From: Blautia glucerasea
GTDB lineage: Bacteria > Bacillota > Clostridia > Lachnospirales > Lachnospiraceae
Direction of reading: 5' to 3'
DNA length: 64,000 bases
Assembly (NCBI RefSeq): GCF_013304385.1
Contig: NZ_JAAITU010000008.1
Location: 1-64,000, forward strand
Shown: positions 35,473 through 44,402 of the stretch, piece by piece
How the letters are laid out: each line of letters starts with the position of its first letter
Position numbering within the stretch: the first letter of the stretch is position 1
Position numbers and translations under genes: made by a program
Notes under the pieces: model-generated
Told to the model about the DNA's origin: nothing
The model's input: only the letters and a program-made list of their open reading frames with translations
Databases searched by the model: none

Positions 35473-35515
35473 TTAAAAATTAAATAATTAAATTATAGAA
35501 AAGGAGATATGAATT

Positions 35516-36064
35516 ATGGCAAAATGGGTATGTAGTGTATGCGGTTATGTTTATGAAGGCGAGAATCCACCAGAAGCCTGTCCACAGTGTAAAGCACCAG
35601 CATCTAAGTTCACTAAGCAGGATGAAGGAAACCTTACATGGGCAGCTGAACATGTTGTAGGTGTTGCTCAGGGCGTGAGCGAAGACATTCTTGCAGACTT
35701 AAGAGCAAACTTCCAGGGTGAGTGCTCTGAGGTTGGTATGTATCTTGCAATGGCAAGAGTAGCTCACAGAGAGGGATATCCGGAGATCGGCCTGTACTGG
35801 GAGAAAGCAGCTTATGAAGAAGCAGAGCATGCTGCTAAGTTTGCAGAGCTGTTAGGTGAAGTTGTTACAGACAGCACCAAGAAGAACCTTGAGATGCGTG
35901 TAGAAGCTGAGAACGGTGCTACAGCTGGTAAATTCGACCTTGCGAAACGTGCGAAAGCAGCTAATCTGGATGCTATTCATGATACTGTTCATGAAATGGC
36001 TAAGGATGAGGCAAGACATGGAAAAGCATTCGCTGGTCTTCTTAAGAGATACTTTGGAGAATAA
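35516..36064 (+). CDS. Reverse rubrerythrin (NADH peroxidase type)
   Basis: 182 aa. A rubredoxin domain comes first (residues 1-40: [10 protein letters not shown] and CPQCKAP bind one iron), followed by a ferritin-like di-iron domain (about 45-182) with Glu ligands in [20 protein letters not shown] and [11 protein letters not shown] and later [12 protein letters not shown]. In classic rubrerythrin the order is the opposite. Known: reverse rubrerythrins reduce hydrogen peroxide in anaerobes and are PerR targets in Clostridium. An AAGGAGAT site precedes the ATG. Confidence 0.95.
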   Translation: MAKWVCSVCGYVYEGENPPEACPQCKAPASKFTKQDEGNLTWAAEHVVGVAQGVSEDILADLRANFQGECSEVGMYLAMARVAHREGYPEIGLYWEKAAYEEAEHAAKFAELLGEVVTDSTKKNLEMRVEAENGATAGKFDLAKRAKAANLDAIHDTVHEMAKDEARHGKAFAGLLKRYFGE

Positions 36065-36102
36065 TTTCTTCCAGAAATTCGCATAGAATACAGATTATTA
36101 CA

Positions 36103-36137
36103 AAGGGGTTGCCGCACTTGCGACAGCCCCTTGTTTA
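36103..36137 (+). terminator. Terminator after the rubrerythrin gene
   Basis: AAGGGG...CGCA pairs with TGCG...CCCCTT (36103-36132) with two small mismatches, followed by GTTTAT. It lies about 40 bases after the stop codon. Confidence 0.78.
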
Positions 36138-36242
36138 TAGCGTTGAAAACACATTTACTAATTCACATACCTTCTTGTAACTCCATAAAAGGAATTCAAT
36201 TGATTCCTACCAATCTTCATATACCCTTTCTTATTGTTATAT

Positions 36243-36929
36243 CTAATAATATCTTCTGTTTCCGCCAAAGTGAATATCTAATTTGTATTCTACTCCTTTA
36301 GAATCCTTCACACGGATCTGAAGCCAGCTTCCTTTTTTCGTGTTGGGTACATATTTTCCATTTTTAAAAGACCGGGCTGAGTCATACCAGATCCAGTTCT
36401 CCTGATCACTGTATTTGGCAAATACCAGCTTCCAGCCCTTGGCTAATTTCCAGGAAACCTTATGTTTGCTTTTCTTATCTTTGACTGTGAAAAAGCCATG
36501 ACGATCTGTATCAAAAATATTTTTTCCGTCAACCTTCAAATACTGAACAGGCTTTGCGTCTTTTACGATAAGGGTAGTTTTCAAAGTGTAAACTTTTTTA
36601 TTCTTTTTTACCTTTATGGTTATATTGGATACTCCATTTTCATAAGGAATATACTCAAAATCATCCCGTCCTGAACTTTCAATCTCTACCACATCCGGGT
36701 TGGAAGACTTTACGGAAATGATCTTACCCTTTCCCACATTTTTAACTGTTACTTTTTTATCATCTGTCCAGGTAGACCTGTAATATACGATCTTTTTCGC
36801 TACTTTTGGTGCTGCACTTGTTGCTGCCTTAGCCTGTGCAGGTGCAAAACACAGCGATACCATAAAGCAGGCAATCCATAAAAACAGCCCCTTCTTTATA
36901 AATCCTTTTCTCATTATCTTTTCTTTCAT
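36243..36929 (-). CDS. Secreted Ig-like protein, 228 aa
   Basis: Signal peptide at residues 1-35 (cleavage near AKAATS). The next 80 residues look like a bacterial Ig-like (Big_2-type) domain: KKVTVKNVGKGKIISVKSSNPDVVEI, then NITIKVKKNKKVYTLKT. The C-terminal half is basic and Trp-rich (NWIWYDSARSF). There is no anchor motif. It stands downstream of two related genes on the same strand. AGGAG lies seven bases before the first ATG. Function unknown; a cell-surface or wall-associated role is inferred from its type only. Confidence 0.75.
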   Translation of the reverse strand: MKEKIMRKGFIKKGLFLWIACFMVSLCFAPAQAKAATSAAPKVAKKIVYYRSTWTDDKKVTVKNVGKGKIISVKSSNPDVVEIESSGRDDFEYIPYENGVSNITIKVKKNKKVYTLKTTLIVKDAKPVQYLKVDGKNIFDTDRHGFFTVKDKKSKHKVSWKLAKGWKLVFAKYSDQENWIWYDSARSFKNGKYVPNTKKGSWLQIRVKDSKGVEYKLDIHFGGNRRYY

Positions 36930-36984
36930 TACTGGTCTCCTCTTGAGATTTCTATTTTTTCCTTCATCGTATGCATGTTATCCA

Positions 36985-37794
36985 TTACTCAAACGGCAGC
37001 AATATGGAAAAGAAATCCATAAAATTAAGCCCTTTTTCGTAGTAATTTTTCATCATATAATTATCCAGTTCTTTTATTAACTTACAGTTAGAAACGCGTC
37101 TTCGTTTCAGGGTTTCATCATTACGATACTGGATTTTTGTTATTGCATCTTTCTTAATAAAAGTTAAGGTTCCTTTTGCACGGGTGGGGGTAATCACCAC
37201 ACTGCTAAGATCATACTCAAGATTTTCCAGAAAGTTACTCTCCGTGGTTATGTTCATCGTCCGTCTTCCGTCCTCGGTATCATAATCAATCTGTATATTG
37301 TACTCTACTGCAAAATTTTTTGTTGAAAACAGGTACCATCCATTCAGATCCTTTGCTCTCCAGAAAATTCTGTAACCATTGGGGTCTCCCCATGTACTAT
37401 CATAAGACCTAACGATTTCAGGGGCAAAATACTGTGAAAAGTTAGACATATTCAAATCTGCTGTTTTAAAATATGATTTAACACCTTTCACCGGCTTTTT
37501 AACTGTTACTTTGCATGTAAGTTTTTTCTTTCCGTATTTGGCGGTGATAACAGCTGTTCCCTTCTTTCTCGCCTTTACAACTCCGGTCTTGGAAACCGTT
37601 GCCACACTCTTTTTACTGCTTGTCCAGGTGATTTTCCTTTTGATTCCCTTTGCCTTTAACTTATAACTTTTACCTACATTCAATGTAATGCTTTTCCTGT
37701 TCAGTGCTGCTGCCTTGGCTGAAACCGGCATGGCCAGCATGCTCACCAGCATGCAAAGAAACAGGATCCCTGACATTTTTTTGAATCTCTTCAT
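36985..37794 (-). CDS. Secreted Big_2-type Ig-like protein A, 269 aa
   Basis: Signal peptide 1-28, cleaved near AKAAA. Residues 30-102 form a bacterial Ig-like domain (ITLNVGKSYKLKAKG, ITWTSSKKSVATVSKTG, TAVITAKYGKKKL) as found in surface adhesins. The remaining 165 residues are a unique beta-rich domain. The first 102 residues differ from the neighbour at 37886-38725 at only three places while the C-terminal parts diverge strongly. There is no sorting motif; Lys-rich stretches may bind the wall. Function unknown. Confidence 0.8.
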   Translation of the reverse strand: MKRFKKMSGILFLCMLVSMLAMPVSAKAAALNRKSITLNVGKSYKLKAKGIKRKITWTSSKKSVATVSKTGVVKARKKGTAVITAKYGKKKLTCKVTVKKPVKGVKSYFKTADLNMSNFSQYFAPEIVRSYDSTWGDPNGYRIFWRAKDLNGWYLFSTKNFAVEYNIQIDYDTEDGRRTMNITTESNFLENLEYDLSSVVITPTRAKGTLTFIKKDAITKIQYRNDETLKRRRVSNCKLIKELDNYMMKNYYEKGLNFMDFFSILLPFE

Positions 37795-37885
37795 TTCCTA
37801 TCCCCTCTTGTTTTATAAAGTCTCTTTTGTTTTTATAAAATCTCTTTTATGGATTCTCTTTTGCTATGCCTTTTGTAAAAGGAGC

Positions 37886-38725
37886 TTACTTATGTGGCTC
37901 AAATGGCTGTAGGGTGTAAGACGGAATAGAAAAACTACTGTATTTCTTATGTACGTATTCCGCTACTTTATCATTGTATTCAAAATAAGTGAATTTTTTC
38001 ATCTTCAGGTATGTGTCATATGGGCCATATTGGATACTCTTTACAGCTTTTTTATTCACAAACACAAGCGTTCCCTGTGCCCTGGAGCATACTTTATCTG
38101 TAATGCTTACATTCGTATGTTCTTTTGTCCAGTAAGCATCTGTGGCACTTCCGGCACCAGATATCTGAAGCTTTGCCTCCCTGGTCGCTCTGGTTCCGTC
38201 CTCATCATTGTAAACAATGTTAAAAACAAATTCCGCCGCATAGTTTTTTGCGGTAAGCAGATACCAGTTAGGATCCTTACACTTTAACATAATGTAGCAT
38301 CCGTCTCTTTCTCCCCACATATCATATCTTGGAATAGTTACATAGGTGAAATACTGTGAAATATTAGACGCATTCACCTTGACAGTTTTAAAATATGATT
38401 GAGGGAATTTTGTATCTTTCACCGGCTTTTTAACTGTTACTTTGCATGTAAGTTTTTTCTTTCCGTATTTGGCCGTGATAACAGCTGTTCCCTTCTTTCT
38501 CGCCTTTACAACTCCGGTCTTAGAAACCGTTGCCACACTCTTTTTACTGCTTGTCCAGGTGATTCTTCCTTTGATTCCCTTTGCCTTTAACTTATAACTT
38601 TTACCTACATTCAAGGTAATGCTTTTTCTGTTCAGCGCTGCTGCCTTGGCTGAAACCGGCATGGCCAGCATGCTCACCAGCATGCAAAGAAACAGGATCA
38701 CTGACATTTTTTTGAATCTCTTCAT
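37886..38725 (-). CDS. Secreted Big_2-type Ig-like protein B, 279 aa
   Basis: Paralogue of the gene just downstream: signal peptide 1-28 and one Ig-like domain at 30-102, almost identical to its neighbour, then a different C-terminal domain with weak similarity (both contain a YFKT...SQYF segment and a later ARAKGTL or SRAQGTL strand). I chose the ATG at 38725, with GGGGGAAG upstream; the frame begins five codons earlier. The pair looks like a tandem duplication whose 5' halves have been kept alike. Confidence 0.8.
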   Translation of the reverse strand: MKRFKKMSVILFLCMLVSMLAMPVSAKAAALNRKSITLNVGKSYKLKAKGIKGRITWTSSKKSVATVSKTGVVKARKKGTAVITAKYGKKKLTCKVTVKKPVKDTKFPQSYFKTVKVNASNISQYFTYVTIPRYDMWGERDGCYIMLKCKDPNWYLLTAKNYAAEFVFNIVYNDEDGTRATREAKLQISGAGSATDAYWTKEHTNVSITDKVCSRAQGTLVFVNKKAVKSIQYGPYDTYLKMKKFTYFEYNDKVAEYVHKKYSSFSIPSYTLQPFEPHK

Positions 38726-38923
38726 TTCTCTTCCCCCCATAATGATATACTATATTTTTTGCCTGAATCAGGCATTCATTTCTATTATAAATATTAGCAT
38801 TTTCAAACACAATTACCCTGCTGCATAGTATCGTAATTCGTCTTGCAGGAGGTGCCTCATGAACCAGTGGCCTGATTTTGCTGCACATCTTTGCAATCCT
38901 GCCAGAAACTATTCATCTGCATA

Positions 38924-40171
38924 TTATTGAAAAGCTGCCTTGGCTGTATCTACAGGATGCTCCGCTTTATTGTCAATGTCTGTATCATTTCCTGCGAATA
39001 TGCTTCCTGCAAAATCAAGCACTTCTGTTCCCGGCAGATTGTTGATACAGACAGCCGTTCCGTTATCAGTAAACGTATTATTTAAATAGTTTGGCGCAGA
39101 GCCATAAGAAGTGCTGCTGTTAAATTTCAATGCCGTTATATTATTTGTAAAAGTACAATCCATTGCATTGACCCATGCCCCATTTTGTGCAAACGCTGCA
39201 GTATCCCATCCGTCAAAGCTGCACTGGGAAAGAAGTACCAGACAATACGCATTCAGACCGGTTCCTGAATTTCCAGCAAAATGTACGCCGGATATATCAG
39301 CATAATTTCCATTCATTCCTCTCATACTTACGGTTCCGGTAAAGGTAGTGGTGATGTCCTCTTCTGTGCTTCCATAAATCCCCCATACATGATCTCCGAA
39401 AACAATATCTCCATCATAGGTCACTGCCGGAAGATGAAGATATACTGTGGTATCTGATGGCACTTCTTCCTCAATGGAAGCCAACAGTGCCTTTAATTGA
39501 TCGGTTGTTTCCATCGGAGTATCCTCGAAATAATAAGTAACTGCTTTCTGCTTTTCCAATGTAAGCTTTGTACGTAGGGAAATCGTATCTCCGTTTTCCA
39601 TAGTCAGCATCCATTCAATGTCATTGGTGCCGCTGTCCGCATGAAAAAGGATATCCGATACATATGCTGCATCTGGAAAGCTTTCATTATGAGTTGGTTC
39701 CACAAACTCCATCTTCTGAGAATTTTCATAAGGCTTTGTATTTACCTGGCAGGACTTAACCTTTTCTGTAAATTCTTTCCATGCCAGCTTCCCGGTTTTC
39801 TGATCAAGAACATACAGCTGACAAGGCAGTGCACTGTCCATCCCCTCAGACAGTGTATCGGTACGCTCTCCCTGTGCATGTCCTGTCACACCATCTTCCT
39901 GGGAAAAAGTCAGCAGAACCTTATATGATTTATCTTTATCCTGATAAACGATCTGCGCGCCGCCTTCGTATTTTTGGGGCTTGTGATGCATAAAAAAAAC
40001 AGTCCCCACAACTGCACTCAGGATCAGGATAGTCAGAATGATCAACGCTTTCTTCTTCCATCGTCTGGGTGGTTTTATCTCCTTTTTTTCTGTCTGAACT
40101 GCTGTACAATGCGGACAAAAGGATGCTTCATCCGGTATCAGCTGTCCGCATTTTATACACTTTTTGCTCAT
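38924..40171 (-). CDS. Zinc-ribbon membrane protein with beta-helix-like outer domain
   Basis: 415 aa. Residues 1-25 are a zinc ribbon (CIKCG, CPHC). A Lys-rich linker and one membrane helix (about 41-61) follow, so the ribbon is cytoplasmic and the large C-terminal part is outside. From about 245 the sequence has short repeated Asn/Gly-rich turns (YADISGVHFAGNSGTG, CTFTNNITALKFN, NYLNNTFTDNGTAV) like a right-handed parallel beta-helix. It starts 20 bases after a Ser/Thr kinase gene, so the cytoplasmic ribbon may be a kinase partner or target. Function unknown. Confidence 0.78.
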   Translation of the reverse strand: MSKKCIKCGQLIPDEASFCPHCTAVQTEKKEIKPPRRWKKKALIILTILILSAVVGTVFFMHHKPQKYEGGAQIVYQDKDKSYKVLLTFSQEDGVTGHAQGERTDTLSEGMDSALPCQLYVLDQKTGKLAWKEFTEKVKSCQVNTKPYENSQKMEFVEPTHNESFPDAAYVSDILFHADSGTNDIEWMLTMENGDTISLRTKLTLEKQKAVTYYFEDTPMETTDQLKALLASIEEEVPSDTTVYLHLPAVTYDGDIVFGDHVWGIYGSTEEDITTTFTGTVSMRGMNGNYADISGVHFAGNSGTGLNAYCLVLLSQCSFDGWDTAAFAQNGAWVNAMDCTFTNNITALKFNSSTSYGSAPNYLNNTFTDNGTAVCINNLPGTEVLDFAGSIFAGNDTDIDNKAEHPVDTAKAAFQ

Positions 40172-40190
40172 TGATTTTCCCTCTTGTTAT

Positions 40191-40895
40191 TTATAAAATC
40201 TCCATCAGATGAAGAATATTTTTGTATCTTTTTTCCGGACTGACCATTGTACATCTTTGTACGATCCTTCCCATTCTGCCACCAGCAAGCTTTCGTGATG
40301 GATGCTCCCCGGTAAGCATAATATTAAGCAAAATGCCCAGCGCATAAATATCTGCACGCCCATCAGATTGTGACAGACCATACTGTTCAGGTGCTGCATA
40401 TCCGGTAGTGCCAAGGATCTGTGTGTCTTCCCGGTTATTGTTTTTATAGATCCTGGAAGCATCAAAATCAATGAGAACTACTTCTTTTCCACGTATGATA
40501 ATGTTCTCTGGTTTTACATCCCTATGTACTACCCCCATAGAATGGAGCACCCACAAAGCCGAACATAATTTCCTGGTGATCTGTCTTGCCTCTCTGCTTG
40601 TAAGAAGGCCTCCTTCCAGAAATTCCCCCAGATTATCTCCCTGTACATACTCCTCCAAAAGAGCTGTCCTGCCCTCCTTCTCACCAACTTCCATGATCTG
40701 CGGCAAATTGGGACAGTATATGGCAAGAAGCTTTCGATATACCTCACTATTTCCTGAAAAATGCTTAAAAACATACAGGGTGCCACTGCTTTTGTGACGC
40801 ACAAGAGAAACTTCCCGTTGTTCACTTTTTTTAAAAAATCGGATAGTATCATATTCATAATGGACTGCTTCCAGAAGATTGTCATAAAGATTCAT
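40191..40895 (-). CDS. Eukaryotic-type Ser/Thr protein kinase, soluble
   Basis: About 234 aa, essentially a bare kinase domain. Counting from the longest start (GTG at 40913): Lys50 in YVFK, HRDVKPEN at 130-137, DFD at 149-151 instead of DFG, the APE motif as AAPEQYG and the RADIYALG helix. A glycine-rich loop is not evident in the usual place, and no PASTA or membrane segment is present, unlike PknB/PrkC. The start among three candidates at 40913, 40904 and 40895 is unsure; I prefer 40895, which has GGGATGG upstream. It is followed by the zinc-ribbon membrane protein. Confidence 0.85.
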   Translation of the reverse strand: MNLYDNLLEAVHYEYDTIRFFKKSEQREVSLVRHKSSGTLYVFKHFSGNSEVYRKLLAIYCPNLPQIMEVGEKEGRTALLEEYVQGDNLGEFLEGGLLTSREARQITRKLCSALWVLHSMGVVHRDVKPENIIIRGKEVVLIDFDASRIYKNNNREDTQILGTTGYAAPEQYGLSQSDGRADIYALGILLNIMLTGEHPSRKLAGGRMGRIVQRCTMVSPEKRYKNILHLMEIL

Positions 40896-40953
40896 TGTTT
40901 CCATCCCTGTCACTATGCCATGTACATATATTTCTATTACTATTTCATGTGCA

Positions 40954-41035
40954 TATTGTTTTTTTTATCAATTTATTGTACATTTAAAGTTATATGTATT
41001 GTTAAAAATATTGTAACTTATAATAAAATTATTGT
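40954..41035. promoter_or_regulatory. Repeated TATTGT motifs between kinase and XRE genes
   Basis: TATTGT occurs five times on the plus strand, at 40954, 40974, 40997, 41009 and 41030, with spacings of 20, 23, 12 and 21 bp, close to whole helical turns. A TATAAT at 41020-41025 could serve the XRE gene. The region is very AT-rich, so chance is not excluded. Confidence 0.4.
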
Positions 41036-41048
41036 AAAGGTATGGACA

Positions 41049-41474
41049 ATGAAAAAAAGAACCACAGATCATTTGCAGCAAGAGCTTATGGATTCACCAG
41101 ATCTGGCACGTTTTCTGACTAAGAATGAGAATTTATTTGTGAATAAAAGTATCGCTGAATTATTAAACCAGCTGTTTGAAAGGAAAAATATTTCAAAGGC
41201 TGCACTTGCCAAACAATCAGGAATGAGTGAGATTTATCTGCACCAGATTTTTGCAGGCCGCAGGAATCCCTCCAGGAACCGTCTTTTATGCCTGTGTTAC
41301 GGTCTGGGTGCAAGCATAGAGGAAGCCCAGGAGCTATTGAAGCTGTGCGGCATGGCTCAGCTTTATCCAAAGCTGAAACGAGATGCTATCATTTATTATG
41401 GGCTGCAACATGGTCTTGGGCTTTTTGAGATCAATGATAAATTGTTTGATGAAAATGAAGAAACCTTGTTCTGA
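41049..41474 (+). CDS. XRE-type helix-turn-helix protein, 141 aa
   Basis: Residues 30-95 hold a Cro/CI-type helix-turn-helix (SIAELLNQLFERKNISKAALAKQSGMSEIYLHQIFAGRRNPS). The C-terminal part (LKLCGMAQLYPKLKRDAIIYYGLQHGLGLFEIND) is conserved in small XRE proteins of Lachnospiraceae found near kinases, as far as I can judge. I chose the ATG at 41049 with AAAGG upstream; the frame is open much farther but AT-rich. It is divergent from the kinase gene, so it may regulate it or be its target. Confidence 0.8.
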   Translation: MKKRTTDHLQQELMDSPDLARFLTKNENLFVNKSIAELLNQLFERKNISKAALAKQSGMSEIYLHQIFAGRRNPSRNRLLCLCYGLGASIEEAQELLKLCGMAQLYPKLKRDAIIYYGLQHGLGLFEINDKLFDENEETLF

Positions 41475-41528
41475 TTTCATATCCTGAAATCACAGGGATA
41501 CAGAAAAAAATGCAAAAGAGAGAATATC

Positions 41529-42690
41529 TTATTTGCAATTCATTAAGATATTTTTTACATCAGGCACCTGAAGCTTTACATAAGCTCTTGAGGCGATTCC
41601 GCTGGTTCTTACTGCTTCCGCTGCCATCTCATCAAATTTTTCTTCTAATACTCCTGCTTCTGAAAGAGTGGAAGGCATTGCAAGGGACCGATTGAACTGT
41701 CTGACCTTTTCAATCCCAAGCCTGGCTGCTTTTCTGTCATCAGCTTCCCCTACTCCGAATACTTCTCTTGCAAATCTTGCAAATCGAGGTGCTGTCTTAT
41801 CAGACAAAACATATTCCATCCACGCAGGTGTCAGTATGGCAAGCCCGACTCCATGTGTGATGTCATAATAAGCACTAAGCACATGCTCAATGGGATGAAC
41901 GCTCCAGGCTCCACCCTTTCCTACAGTAAGCAGATGATTTAACCCGATTGTTGATGCCCACATCAGATTAGATCTGGCCTCATAATTTTCCGGTTCATCC
42001 ATTGCTTTGCGGGCATATTTCACCACGGTTTTCATTACCGCCTCGCTGAGCACATCTGTAATATAGGCCTCATCATTTGGCTGGAAATACTGCTCCATTA
42101 CGTGGGAAAGAATATCAACCGCACCTGCTGCCGTCTGTTTGGAAGGCAATGTATACAGATATGTAGGATCACAGAAGGATAACCTGGGATACAACAGAGG
42201 ATGGTTTATCTCCAGTTTCTCATGGGTCTTCTCATTGCTGATGACTGCTCCGGAATTCATTTCAGAACCGGTAGCACATATTGTAAGAACCACTGCAACA
42301 GGCAGCGCTCCTGCCACAAGACTTCTGTCCTTAACCAGATCCCAGGGCTGGCCATCATAACAGGCTGATGCTGCGATATGTTAAGATGCATCGATGGTAC
42401 TTCCACCTCCCACAGCCAATATGACCTGTATCCCCTTTTCTTTGCAGATCGCAGTGCCCTTTTCCACAGAGGTAAGCTTTGGATTAGGTTCTATCCCAGG
42501 CAGTTCTGACACTTCAAAATCCTTAAAAAGCTCCCGAATCTTGTCATAAAGGCCACTCCTTTTAATGCTCCCGCCACCAATATACAAGCAAAACCTTCTT
42601 TCCGTATTTTGCCAGTTCTTCAAGCAGACACTGTATCTGATCCTTACCAACTCTGATATCTGTTGGGATATGAAATGTGAAATTATTCAT
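41529..42690 (-). pseudogene. Iron-containing alcohol dehydrogenase, disrupted
   Basis: Read together, the frames give a full-length iron-containing (BdhA/YqdH-like) alcohol dehydrogenase from [19 protein letters not shown] to the C-terminus, with VGGGSTIDAS, ATGSEMNSGAV and the metal-binding HVMEQYF, HPIEHVLSAYYDITHG segments. Two lesions break it: an extra base near 42580, in the codons for the YGGGSIK loop, and an in-frame TAA at 42381-42383 just after GGGSTIDAS. The start at 42690 has AAGGAG upstream. Two independent lesions make a real pseudogene more likely than a read error. Confidence 0.85.
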
Positions 42691-42740
42691 TCTGATCTCC
42701 TTCTTTATCCTGCATCTATTTCTTCAAAATCACAAAACAG

Positions 42741-43171
42741 TTAAATCTTTGCCTTATACCGGTCATAATGTAAGGCCTGGATATCCACATCTGTTTTTCC
42801 TGTGACAATAAGCTTTGCAAGCTGCTCTCCCACTGCCGGCGCAATACCAAAACCATGACCGTTAAAAGCACAAGCCACGTACAATCCTGGGATTTCATCC
42901 ACTGTTCCAAGGGATGGGACGCCATCTGAGGAAGCATCCATCCAGCCTGCCCAGGTCCTTACGATCTTGGCATTGGCAAGATCCGGAAAGTACTTCATGA
43001 TTCCACGGCAGATACAAGGTGCTGTTTTGGATGAATTTACCGGTGTTCCGTTATCCTTATTATACCTCTCCAGGCGGAAGAACCGCCAAATACAAAGGAG
43101 CCATGCTTTGTCTGATGTCCATAAAAGTCTGCCTCTGCAGTACCCCCACAGCTTCTCTTGGGACCATTCAT
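42741..43171 (-). pseudogene. C-terminal remnant of an FAD-dependent amino acid oxidase
   Basis: About 140 codons of the C-terminal part of a DAO-type FAD oxidoreductase. Seen: GGTAEADFYGHQTKHGSFVFGGSS in one frame, then ERYNKDNGTPVNSSK onward to RTWAGWMDASSDGVPSLG and GLYVACAFNGHGFGIAPAVGEQLAKLI in another. The frames switch near 43075. The N-terminal two thirds, with the FAD motif, are missing; the remnant begins right after the stop of the Rpn-type nuclease gene. Clearly not functional. Confidence 0.85.
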
Positions 43172-43180
43172 GGATGTGAT

Positions 43181-44197
43181 TTAATCAATTCCGTACTCTT
43201 CACAAAGCTTTTGACGGAACGCAGGATCATCAAGTGCCCGTTTCAAATCATCAAGCCGATTATCTCCTAGCAGGGATCTTGTAAGCTTCTGCTCGCGCTG
43301 TATCCCGGCAGACACTCCCTCTGCTCTTCCTTCTGCTCTTCCTTCTTCTCTTCCTTCTTCTCTTCCAGCTGCTCTTCCCTTTTCCTCTATGCCAAGAATC
43401 CCTTTACAAACATTCACCTTTTCTCCCCTGGCTTCCTTTTCTATCTTCATTCCCGTCATCTCCTCCATCACTCGAACAGCTTTTCTGTCCACAGTTGCAA
43501 ATGCGGCGTTCGCTTTTACAAGCCTTTCCAGTTTTTCTGCATCCTCAGAATACTTAATAAACTGCATCACTTCCCGAAAATTAGAGGTAAAGTGCTCCAG
43601 CTCCTCTTCGCTCATTTCCCCTGGTGCAATTAGATTGATCCGATAATCCGGAACCAATGACAAAATCTTTTCATCCTGCACTGCCAGCATCTCATGGAGA
43701 GACCTTGGTGCCTCCCAGTTGTCAGCCCCAAAATACACCACAACTGTTATGATTGGGAGCAATCTGTCTTCCTTGTAAAAGCCTGAAAGGAACTCTGCCG
43801 GATCCGGTTTCTTCTCCTTTGGATTCTTCTTCCGCAATGCCTCTCTGTGGGAAGACTCCGCTTTCTGTACCTGTGCCGCATATTCCAGAGAATCATAAAC
43901 CATGTTTTTCACTGGCATTGCGTAATGGACATTTGACTGGTTTTCCACTCCCAGGAGCAGATACACCGCATTTTCATCCTTCATCGCACACAGAATCTTG
44001 AACACATCCCGGTATTTCTGATAAGGCACCTCCGCCCCGTCAGCTCCATAAGGGATCACCACACTGGCCGTATCCAGTTCCTTTAAATTCTTAGGGTCAA
44101 TGACCTTTTCTCCTTGGTAGATCATATGGTTGAACACATCCGCAAAGACCTCTGTGTCTTCCATGTACTCTTTTGTGATGATATCCTTTCTTCCCAT
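43181..44197 (-). CDS. Rpn family recombination-promoting nuclease / putative transposase
   Basis: 338 aa. The N-terminal two thirds match the Rpn/YhgA-like PD-(D/E)XK proteins: FADVFNHMIYQGE near the start, LGVENQSNVHYAMPVKNMVYD with the nuclease Glu, and PIITVVVYFG. A basic-acidic repeat tract near 270-295 (GREEGREEGRAEGRAEG) is coded by a 12-bp repeat at about 43319-43382. Known: Rpn proteins are DNA endonucleases that promote RecA-independent recombination and occur in many copies. I chose the ATG at 44197 with GGTGG upstream. Its end truncates the neighbouring oxidase remnant. Confidence 0.85.
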   Translation of the reverse strand: MGRKDIITKEYMEDTEVFADVFNHMIYQGEKVIDPKNLKELDTASVVIPYGADGAEVPYQKYRDVFKILCAMKDENAVYLLLGVENQSNVHYAMPVKNMVYDSLEYAAQVQKAESSHREALRKKNPKEKKPDPAEFLSGFYKEDRLLPIITVVVYFGADNWEAPRSLHEMLAVQDEKILSLVPDYRINLIAPGEMSEEELEHFTSNFREVMQFIKYSEDAEKLERLVKANAAFATVDRKAVRVMEEMTGMKIEKEARGEKVNVCKGILGIEEKGRAAGREEGREEGRAEGRAEGVSAGIQREQKLTRSLLGDNRLDDLKRALDDPAFRQKLCEEYGID

Positions 44198-44402
44198 GGA
44201 TTCACCACCTTCTATGATTTGTTTTTCAGAAGAGCTTATGTAAATCAAAATCTCCTATGATATATATAGGATAACATACTGTTTCCTATTCCGAAAGAAA
44301 AATATACGGAAAATGTATAAAATTCATTTCATAAGTTTTTAATCGTATTTTTAGGAAATCCCTCATTAACAGATCATAAATCCAGGAATGTGTACCTTTT
44401 AT

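Noticed and set aside
41529-42690. Two separate short dehydrogenase genes
   Set aside because: The pieces are consecutive parts of one protein split by a one-base insertion and a TAA codon, so one pseudogene is the simpler reading.
43319-43382. Repeat tract as a CRISPR-like or VNTR locus outside genes
   Set aside because: It lies in frame within the Rpn-type gene and codes for the Gly-Arg-Glu-Glu linker.
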